Positions 1-5,495 of a stretch of 5,495 nt of DNA are shown here, piece after piece (the first letter of the stretch is position 1; the number at the start of each line of letters is the position of its first letter). The DNA comes from Lachnospiraceae bacterium (GTDB taxonomy: Bacteria; Bacillota_A; Clostridia; Lachnospirales; Lachnospiraceae), in assembly GCA_017632755.1 (NCBI GenBank), contig JAGBQU010000153.1, positions 1 to 5,495 of the forward strand, given 5' to 3'. Below the pieces are notes generated by a model, which had not been told where the DNA came from, made no database searches, and saw only the letters and a list, made by a program, of their open reading frames with translations. The translations under genes were made by a program, and so were the position numbers.

Positions 1-8
1 AGGAAAAT

Positions 9-13
9 GGGAG
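9..13 (+). promoter_or_regulatory. Probable ribosome binding site of the first ABC subunit
   Basis: GGGAG ends eight bases before the ATG at 22, which is normal spacing. The alternative ATG at 7 has only AGGA at 1-4, two bases away and too close to work well. The protein beginning Met-Val-Arg-Thr at 22 also matches the usual start of this subunit family as I recall it. The true upstream context is cut off by the window edge, so this choice is moderate in strength. Confidence 0.6.
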
Positions 14-21
14 ATTTTGGT

Positions 22-1769
22 ATGGTTCGGACAATCTTAAAGGAAGTAAAAGAATATAGGGCGGCATCGATCGTGACTCCGCTTTTTATGCTGCTTGAGG
101 TCATGATGGAAACGCTCATTCCTTTTTTGATGGCTTCTATCATTGATAATGGGGTCAATGCCGGAGATATCCGACATATATACAAGATTGGTGCATGGAT
201 GATCGCGGTTGCGCTTATCGGATTGCTGGCAGGGCTTGGCGGTGCTCGTTATGCGGCCAGGGCATCTGCCGGACTGGCCAGAAATCTCAGGGAGAGTATG
301 TTTGATCATATCCAGACTTTTTCCTTTGCAAACATCGACCGTTTTTCCACGGCGGGGTTGGTGACAAGGCTCACTACGGATATCACAAATATTCAAAATG
401 CGTATCAGATGGTACTGCGTATGATGATGCGCGCACCTGCGAGCATGATCTGTGCCTTGGCAATGGCGTTTCATATCAATGCGAGACTATCCAGCATCTA
501 TCTGGTGGCGGTTCTGATCCTGAGCGTTATTTTATTTTTTATCATACGAAATGCCACTAAATTTTTCCGGCAGGCATTTCCGAAATATGATGAGCTGAAT
601 GCATCCGTGCAGGAAAATGTTTCGGCGATCCGTGTTGTCAAAGCGTATGTGCGCGAAAAAGAGGAGTCGGCAAAGTTTCGGGCTGCCAGTCAGAATATCT
701 ACAATATCTTTGTCAAAGCAGAGAAAAATATCGTATACAACGCGCCGATCATGATGACTACGGTATATACCTGTATCATACTGATCAGCTGGATGGGGGC
801 GAAGATGATCGTCTCCGATGAGCTTACAACGGGAGAACTGATGAGTCTTCTGACCTATTGTATGAATATCCTGATGAATCTCATGATGCTGTCCATGGTT
901 TTTGTCATGATCTCTATGAGCACGGCAAGTATGGAGCGTATCAGCGAGGTGCTGCACGAGGAAAGTGATCTGAAAAATCCAGAGCATCCCGTTACGAAAG
1001 TCGCAGACGGCAGCATTTGTTTTCGGCATGTGGGTTTTTCGTATTACAAAACCAGTGAGGAACCCATACTTAAGGACATCAATCTGGAGATCCGCGCAGG
1101 TGAGACGATCGGTATCCTTGGAGGAACCGGCAGTGCCAAAACCAGCCTTGTAAATCTGATCAGCCGGCTTTATGATGTCACGGAAGGTATGGTGCTCGTC
1201 GGCGGAAGAGACGTGAGAGAGTATGATATGGAGGCGCTGCGCAATCAGGTGTCCGTTGTCCTGCAGACCAATATCCTCTTTTCGGGAACAATATATGAAA
1301 ATCTGCGCTGGGGAAATCCGGATGCCACGGATGAAGAGTGCGAATGGGCATGCCGGCTGGCATGCGCCGATGAGTTTATCCGCCGCATGCCGGAGGGATA
1401 CAACACCCGCATCGAGCGGGGCGGAACAATGTATCCGGTGGTCAGAAGCAGCGCCTTTGTATCGCACGGGCACTTCTCAAAAAGCCGAAGATCCTGATCC
1501 TTGATGACAGTACCAGCGCGGTGGATACAGCGACCGATGCGAAGATCCGCAGCTCTTTCAGAAATGAGATCCCGGATACGACAAAGCTGATCATCGCACA
1601 GAGAATTTCCAGTGTAAAGGATGCAGACCGCATCATTGTCATGGAGGACGGCCGCATAAATGGGGTTGGAACCCATGAGCAGCTACTTGCAGACAATGAC
1701 ATCTATCGGGAAGTATATGAGTCGCAGACCGGTGGCAGCGGTGATTTTGATGAAAGGACAGGTGCTTAA
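22..1769 (+). pseudogene. Heterodimeric ABC exporter, first subunit (degenerate-site half), broken by a frameshift
   Basis: This is a half-size ABC exporter subunit (membrane domain then ATPase) of the BmrC/LmrC/TM287 class, expected to pump drugs, lipids or peptides out across the membrane. Numbering from the ATG at 22, membrane segments lie near residues 16-36, 56-75, 138-152, 157-176, 241-262 and 274-298. The ATPase has A-loop Tyr341, Walker A GGTGSAKT (367-374, Lys373) and Q-loop Gln415. The original frame then leaves the family pattern and stops at 1495-1497. From 1428 the next frame continues without a break: signature VSGGQ (1431-1445), Walker B ILILDD (1491-1508), D-loop SAVD, and IAQR with Gln for the switch His (1599-1601), ending TAA at 1767-1769. 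Restoring one base gives about 582 residues, a normal length. Asp for Glu and Gln for His mark the degenerate partner of a heterodimer. The ATG at 22 is preferred over the ATG at 7 because of ribosome-site spacing and family N-termini. Identity is very likely; whether the break is a mutation or a sequence error cannot be told. Confidence 0.9.
1426..1430 (+). other. Frameshift site: apparent one-base A deletion
   Basis: Up to the ACA codon at 1426-1428 the first ABC subunit reads as expected (IERGGT). The family pattern then wants Asn-Val-Ser-Gly-Gly-Gln, which would be AAT GTA TCC GGT GGT CAG. The sequence gives CAATGTATCC where CAAATGTATCC would keep the frame, so one A is missing from a run of three. 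The other frame is closed by TGA at 1371-1373 and the original frame by TGA at 1495-1497, so any shift must lie between those stops. The motif match places it within a few bases of 1428. No canonical slippery heptamer is present there. Confidence 0.9.
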
Positions 1770-1770
1770 G

Positions 1771-3672
1771 ATGCCGGGAATGGGACGTATGCCCCGGGGA
1801 CAAAAGCCAAGAGTGAAAAATCCCGGGAAGCTTTTATTAAGACTGGCGAGGTACATATTCGGATATTATCGCTTTTCCTGCCTTGCCGTGTTTTTGCTTA
1901 TTTTTATCGGAGTGCTCGCCAATGTACGAGGGATGCTCTTTACCAAAAATCTGATCGACGATTACATCACGCCGTTTTTGCTTACGGAAAATCCGGACTT
2001 TGCGCCGCTTGCGCATGCGATCGGGCAGGTATCGGTGTTTTATGCCATCGGCGTGTTGTCCACCTATGCTTATAACCGCATCATGATCAATGTCACACAG
2101 GGGATACTCCGCAACCTTCGGAACGAACTGTTTGAACACATGGAAAAACTGCCGATCAAATATTTTGATACACATTCACACGGCGATATCATGTCGGTCT
2201 ATACCAATGATATCGACACGCTCAGGCAGATGGTCAGTCAGAGTATTCCGCAGATCGTAAACAGCAGCTTTACGATCATCAGTGTTTTTGTGAGCATGCT
2301 CATTTTGAGTATTCCGCTTACGATCGTCACGATCCTTATGGTCAGCCTGATGGTATTTTGTTCCAAACGCGCGACCTCACTCAGCGGAAGAAATTTTATG
2401 GATCAGCAGATCAATCTCGGTAAGGTAAACGGGTTTATCGAGGAAATGATGAGCGGACAGAAGGTAGTCAAGGTCTTTTGTCATGAGGAGGAGAACAAGC
2501 AGAAGTTCAAGGAGCTAAGCCATGCACTGTATCTCAGCGCGGAGCGGGCAAACACGTTTTCCAATTTCCTGGGGCCGATCAATGCCCAACTGGGTAATGT
2601 GGGCTACGTGGTGTGTGCAATAGCGGGAGGAATGCTGGCATTAAGCCATTTCGGCGGTTTCACGCTGGGAGGACTTGCAAGCTTTCTTACCCTGAACAGG
2701 AGCTTTAACATGCCGATCAACCAGGTCAGCCAACAGTTTAATGCGATCGTCATGGCACTTGCCGGAACGGAACGTATCTTCCGACTGATGGATGAAAAGG
2801 TGGAGGTAGACGACGGGTATGTTACGCTGGTGAATGTAGAAGAAAAAGACGGCGCTCTTTCGGAGAGTGAGGAGCGCACCGGCAGATGGGCATGGAAACA
2901 TGTGCATCAGGCGGATCAGAGTGTGGATTATAAGGAACTGCGAGGAGATGTGGTTTTTGACGGTGTGGACTTTGGCTATGATGATGACAAGATGGTGCTT
3001 CATGATGTGAAGTTGTTTGCCAATCCCGGCGAGAAGATCGCATTTGTCGGATCCACGGGGGCAGGCAAGACCACGATCACCAATCTCATCAACCGTTTTT
3101 ATGACATACAGGACGGGAAGATCCGCTATGACGGCATCAATATCAATAAGATCAAGAAGAGTGATCTGAGGCGTTCTCTTGGGATCGTTTTGCAGGAAAC
3201 GCATCTGTTCACCGGGACGGTGCGTGAGAATATCCGCTTTGGAAAACTGGATGCGACCGATGAGGAAGTCGAGGCAGCAGCGAGACTTGCCAATGCGGAT
3301 GGCTTTATCCGCAGGCTTGCGGACGGTTATGACACCATGCTCACCGGGGACGGATCGAATTTAAGCCAGGGACAGCGTCAGCTTCTTGCCATAGCAAGAG
3401 CCGCGATCGCAGATCCGCCGGTGCTCATTTTAGATGAGGCAACCAGTTCGATCGACACCAGAACCGAGCGCATCGTGCAGGAGGGGATGGATCGGCTGAT
3501 GCACGGCAGAACGACATTTGTCATTGCACACAGACTTTCCACAGTCAGGAATTCCGACTGCATCATGGTATTGGAACAGGGCAGGATCATTGAGAGGGGA
3601 AGCCACGATCAGTTGATCGCGGAAAAAGGAAAGTATTATCAGTTATATACGGGAAATGCGATTGGAGCGTAG
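1771..3672 (+). CDS. Heterodimeric ABC exporter, second subunit (catalytic half, LSQGQ signature)
   Basis: This 633-residue half-transporter pairs with the upstream subunit in the cytoplasmic membrane and resembles BmrD/LmrD/TM288. It has a basic, Gly/Pro-rich N-terminus, a first membrane segment near residues 35-57 and a six-helix membrane domain to about 335. A charged linker follows at about 343-392, then the ATPase: A-loop Tyr403, Walker A GSTGAGKT (427-434, Lys433), Q-loop Gln475, signature LSQGQ (531-535), Walker B LILDE with catalytic Glu556, D-loop SSID and switch His587. The catalytic residues are complete, while the signature has Gln for the usual first Gly. In this class that signature faces the partner's degenerate site. 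An open frame extends back to 1660, but the ATG at 1771 is chosen: it lies one base after the partner's TAA and begins the family-like sequence MPGMGR. A GA-rich site (AAAGGA, 1753-1758) inside the upstream gene is 12 bases away, with ACAGG nearer. Translation is probably coupled to the first subunit. The 50-residue linker looks like a subfamily trait, not an error. Confidence 0.95.
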   Translation: MPGMGRMPRGQKPRVKNPGKLLLRLARYIFGYYRFSCLAVFLLIFIGVLANVRGMLFTKNLIDDYITPFLLTENPDFAPLAHAIGQVSVFYAIGVLSTYAYNRIMINVTQGILRNLRNELFEHMEKLPIKYFDTHSHGDIMSVYTNDIDTLRQMVSQSIPQIVNSSFTIISVFVSMLILSIPLTIVTILMVSLMVFCSKRATSLSGRNFMDQQINLGKVNGFIEEMMSGQKVVKVFCHEEENKQKFKELSHALYLSAERANTFSNFLGPINAQLGNVGYVVCAIAGGMLALSHFGGFTLGGLASFLTLNRSFNMPINQVSQQFNAIVMALAGTERIFRLMDEKVEVDDGYVTLVNVEEKDGALSESEERTGRWAWKHVHQADQSVDYKELRGDVVFDGVDFGYDDDKMVLHDVKLFANPGEKIAFVGSTGAGKTTITNLINRFYDIQDGKIRYDGININKIKKSDLRRSLGIVLQETHLFTGTVRENIRFGKLDATDEEVEAAARLANADGFIRRLADGYDTMLTGDGSNLSQGQRQLLAIARAAIADPPVLILDEATSSIDTRTERIVQEGMDRLMHGRTTFVIAHRLSTVRNSDCIMVLEQGRIIERGSHDQLIAEKGKYYQLYTGNAIGA

Positions 3673-3675
3673 CGA

Positions 3676-4677
3676 ATGAAGAATAAGATGAAGATCGCCG
3701 GCGTGCTTGCCACGGTCAGCTTTTCTTCTCTTTTGGTGATGGAACTGTATCTGATCAAATATGCCATCGGTAAAAAAGGGAGAGGAGGAGAGCGCAAGGC
3801 TGCCCATGCCCTGCACCGCAAGAAATCCGTCAAGGAGGCGGAATGCGGCAACAAAGCGGCAGAGCAGCAGGCCGAGCATGTCAGACCTACCACGGTGCAA
3901 AGCGATTGTGACACAGAGCGGAAAAAAGGAGCCGGAGAGCAAAAGATCTGTGTCACCGCAAAGGACGGACTGTTGTTGAGCGGTGCGCTGTATGAGCAAA
4001 CAGGCAGTCACAGATGGACCATCGTGATTCATGGATACCGGGGGGACCACCATGCGATGCATGCCTATATACAAAGGTATCATGATGCCGGATATTGTGT
4101 TCTGGCCCCGGATCTGCGCTCCTGCGGTGAAAGTGAAGGCAAGCATCTGGGAATGGGATGGCCGGATCGAAAAGATATGCTGGTGTGGGTGGCGTGGATC
4201 CTGCGAAGGGATCCGCAGGCCAGGATCATCCTGCATGGCGTATCCATGGGAGGTGCGACCGTGATGATGACGTCCGGAGAAGAAACACCGGACGCGGTCA
4301 GGGCATTTGTGGAAGACTGCGGATACACGAGCGTATGGGATATCTTTGCCTGCGAATTGAAATATCGATTCGCAGTGCCGCGATTTCCGCTCCTTCACAC
4401 GGCAAATGCACTGGCAAAGATCTGCGTCGGCTATTCTTTCAAGGAAGCTTCCGCACTGCGGCAAGTAAAAAAATGCCATAAACCGATGCTCTTTATCCAC
4501 GGAACAGCGGATGATTTTGTTCCCTTCCGGATGCTGGATGAATTGTATGAAGCGAAACCGGGGACGAACAAACAAAAACTTGTAGTCCGGGATGCAGGAC
4601 ACTGTCGGTGTGAGAGGACATTGGGTGAGGAGTATTGGAAGACGGTTTATGCCTTTCTAAATAAGTATCTCGATTAG
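3676..4677 (+). CDS. Membrane-anchored alpha/beta hydrolase (YqkD-like serine hydrolase)
   Basis: This 333-residue protein is a serine hydrolase of unknown substrate. An N-terminal hydrophobic segment (about residues 7-27, interrupted by Glu23) is followed by a Lys/Arg/Glu/Ala-rich stretch (33-90) that looks unstructured. The alpha/beta hydrolase fold runs from about 91 to the end. It has the oxyanion motif VIHGY (117-121), nucleophile elbow GVSMGG with Ser190, acid motif HGTADDFVP with Asp279, and AGH with His309, a complete catalytic triad. The region between elbow and acid (KYRF, then PRFPLL) resembles B. subtilis YqkD and related esterase-like proteins. The ATG at 3676 follows the ABC stop by three bases, and GGAG (3664-3667) sits eight bases upstream, so it is probably translated from the same message. 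About eleven cysteines are spread through the protein, which is unusual for a secreted Firmicutes protein and leaves its side of the membrane uncertain. The fold is secure; substrate and role are not. Confidence 0.9.
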   Translation: MKNKMKIAGVLATVSFSSLLVMELYLIKYAIGKKGRGGERKAAHALHRKKSVKEAECGNKAAEQQAEHVRPTTVQSDCDTERKKGAGEQKICVTAKDGLLLSGALYEQTGSHRWTIVIHGYRGDHHAMHAYIQRYHDAGYCVLAPDLRSCGESEGKHLGMGWPDRKDMLVWVAWILRRDPQARIILHGVSMGGATVMMTSGEETPDAVRAFVEDCGYTSVWDIFACELKYRFAVPRFPLLHTANALAKICVGYSFKEASALRQVKKCHKPMLFIHGTADDFVPFRMLDELYEAKPGTNKQKLVVRDAGHCRCERTLGEEYWKTVYAFLNKYLD

Positions 4678-4723
4678 CGTAGTTTTTGCATACTGCGCGA
4701 TCATACGGATGGGAGATGGAGGT
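4678..4723 (+). other. Short intergenic gap, no clear promoter or terminator
   Basis: These 46 bases separate the hydrolase stop from the PHP gene. A short T run (4683-4687) has no stem before it, so it is not an intrinsic terminator. TTTGCA (4685-4690) is a weak -35 candidate, but no -10 box lies at 16-18 bases. The 3' end holds the ribosome site of the next gene. Read-through from the upstream genes is therefore plausible. Confidence 0.5.
4711..4715 (+). promoter_or_regulatory. Probable ribosome binding site of the PHP-domain gene
   Basis: GGGAG ends eight bases before the ATG at 4724. A second purine run, GGAGG at 4718-4722, is only one base from that ATG and too close. An in-frame ATG at 4709 has no purine-rich site upstream and would add five residues (MGDGG) before the conserved start MKYDLHCHT. 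This supports 4724 as the start. Confidence 0.6.
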
Positions 4724-5495
4724 ATGAAGTACGATCTGCATTGTCATACGAAAGAGGGATCACTCGACGGTAGACTGGGGATTGTAGCGTATGCGCTGAT
4801 GCTGCATCAACGCGGATTTGCGGGAATGCTCATAACGGATCACGATTCGTATAGAGGTTACAATTATTATATGGACATGAAAAAGTATGGAAAGCTACCG
4901 CGCGTACTCCGAAGATTTGTGGTACTCAAGGGTGTCGAGTACGACACACGAGATGGGGGACATGTGCTGATCATTCTTCCGGATGGAGTGGATTGTCCGT
5001 TGTTTGAAAAAAAGGGCTTGAAACTGGAAAAGCTTGAGCACATCGTGCACAGGCTCGGTGGTATCATGGGAGCAGCCCATCCGTACGGAAACGGGTATAT
5101 CGCGATCACAAATACCCGATTGTACAAAAGAAGGCCCGAAGTGCTGGAATATTTTGATTTTGTAGAGGTATACAATTCTACGTTGCACAAGGAGAAGAAT
5201 ACGAAGGCATTCGCGTTGGCTTCGCAGATGGGTAAGCCAATGACATCGGGCTCCGATGCGCATTCCGTGCTCAGAGCAGGATCCGCTTACACAGAGTTTG
5301 AGGAGAGGATCACCTGTAACAATGATCTGATCGCATATATCAAAGCAGGTAAGAGGACAAGGCCGGTCGGATTGTTCCACCCGGGGTTATTAAAGAAAAA
5401 TAATCCGATCATACGAAAACTCGGGATCGTCGGTTATTGGGTCTATAACAAGAGCGGCATGGTGATTCGGACAAGGTCAAGGCGTAAGTATATGA
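4724..5495 (+). CDS. PHP-domain metal-dependent phosphoesterase (TrpH/YciV-like), 3' end cut off
   Basis: The frame is open for 257 residues from the ATG at 4724 to the window edge without a stop, so the gene is partial on the right. It carries the PHP signature set in order: DLHCHT with His6 and His8, ITDHDS with Asp39 and His40, GVEYDT with Glu72, GGHV with His80, AAHPYG with His119, VEVYNS with Glu148, and GSDAH with Asp178 and His180. These are the expected ligands of a multi-metal active site that hydrolyses phosphoesters, so the enzyme looks active. Known relatives of this broad group (COG0613 type) include nucleotide or RNA 5'-3' exonucleases and phosphatases; the substrate here cannot be read from sequence. 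No signal peptide or membrane segment is seen, so it should be cytoplasmic. The tail (near GYWVYNKSG, then RTRSRRK) resembles the basic C-terminus of similar Lachnospiraceae-type proteins as I recall them, so the stop is probably not far beyond the edge. It lies 46 bases after the hydrolase on the same strand, possibly the operon tail. Confidence 0.88.
   Translation, partial: MKYDLHCHTKEGSLDGRLGIVAYALMLHQRGFAGMLITDHDSYRGYNYYMDMKKYGKLPRVLRRFVVLKGVEYDTRDGGHVLIILPDGVDCPLFEKKGLKLEKLEHIVHRLGGIMGAAHPYGNGYIAITNTRLYKRRPEVLEYFDFVEVYNSTLHKEKNTKAFALASQMGKPMTSGSDAHSVLRAGSAYTEFEERITCNNDLIAYIKAGKRTRPVGLFHPGLLKKNNPIIRKLGIVGYWVYNKSGMVIRTRSRRKYM

Noticed and set aside
1348..1365. A perfect seven-base inverted repeat (GCATGCC, loop GGCT, GGCATGC) inside the first ABC gene.
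   Set aside because: It lies within conserved coding sequence, has no T run after it, and sits upstream of the frameshift, where a frameshift stimulator would not normally be. Probably chance.
532..1473. A long open frame on the minus strand (313 codons) lying over the first ABC subunit.
   Set aside because: It is antisense to clearly conserved ABC coding sequence, is low in recognisable motifs and rich in His/Arg/Cys, and has no neighbours on that strand.
1374..1494. Programmed ribosomal frameshifting as an explanation for the split first ABC gene.
   Set aside because: To preserve the signature motif the shift must occur by about 1434, and no slippery heptamer lies there. The A run at 1479-1483 comes too late and is not in the right phase. 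ABC exporters are not known to use this mechanism.
1660..1770. An upstream ATG at 1660 as the start of the second ABC subunit.
   Set aside because: It would overlap the first subunit by 110 bases and add 37 residues unlike the family. The start at 1771 gives a family-like N-terminus directly after the stop of the first gene.
3361..3375. LSQGQ in place of LSGGQ as a damaging mutation in the second subunit.
   Set aside because: This change is expected in one partner of heterodimeric exporters and matches the degenerate residues of the other subunit.
3643..4602. A long open frame on the minus strand (319 codons) lying over the hydrolase.
   Set aside because: The plus-strand frame carries a complete catalytic triad and family motifs. 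The antisense translation is rich in Cys, His, Arg and Ser with no recognisable domain, typical of a shadow frame.
4678..4723. A promoter or terminator between the hydrolase and the PHP gene.
   Set aside because: The T run has no preceding stem, and the weak -35-like TTTGCA has no -10 partner at proper spacing.

Overview
The window holds four genes, all on the + strand and packed like an operon. They are two half-transporters of a heterodimeric ABC exporter, a membrane-anchored alpha/beta hydrolase, and a PHP-domain phosphoesterase that runs off the right edge. Shine-Dalgarno sites are GA-rich, base composition is middling, gene spacing is tight, and the protein wording resembles anaerobic Firmicutes. 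My best guess is a Clostridia member of the Lachnospiraceae type. That assignment rests on recalled family resemblance, since no search could be run.

Layout. About 22-1769 is the first ABC subunit. Its reading frame is broken by an apparent one-base deletion near 1428, just before the ABC signature motif. Positions 1771-3672 hold the intact second subunit, starting one base after the first subunit's stop. Positions 3676-4677 hold a YqkD-like alpha/beta hydrolase with an N-terminal membrane segment, starting three bases after the second ABC stop. Positions 4678-4723 are a 46-base gap with no convincing promoter or terminator. From 4724 to the right edge is a PHP-domain metal-dependent phosphoesterase whose stop codon is not reached. 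No RNA gene, mobile element, CRISPR array or riboswitch was seen, and no gene-free stretch exceeds 50 bases.

How the parts fit. The two ABC subunits complement each other as in the BmrCD / LmrCD / TM287-288 class. The first carries a degenerate Walker B (Asp for the catalytic Glu) and Gln for the switch His. The second carries a complete catalytic set but an LSQGQ signature. The dimer would have one hydrolytic and one degenerate ATP site. The frameshift removes the normal signature of the first subunit, which is the one that serves the hydrolytic site. If real, it should inactivate the exporter and may also reduce translation of the coupled genes downstream. The hydrolase may be co-expressed with the exporter, but nothing in the sequence gives its substrate. 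The PHP gene is probably an independent neighbour or the operon tail.

Overall this is recognisable biology. The main points of interest are the precisely placed frameshift, the asymmetric ATPase pair, the odd N-terminus of the hydrolase, and a high density of GATC.
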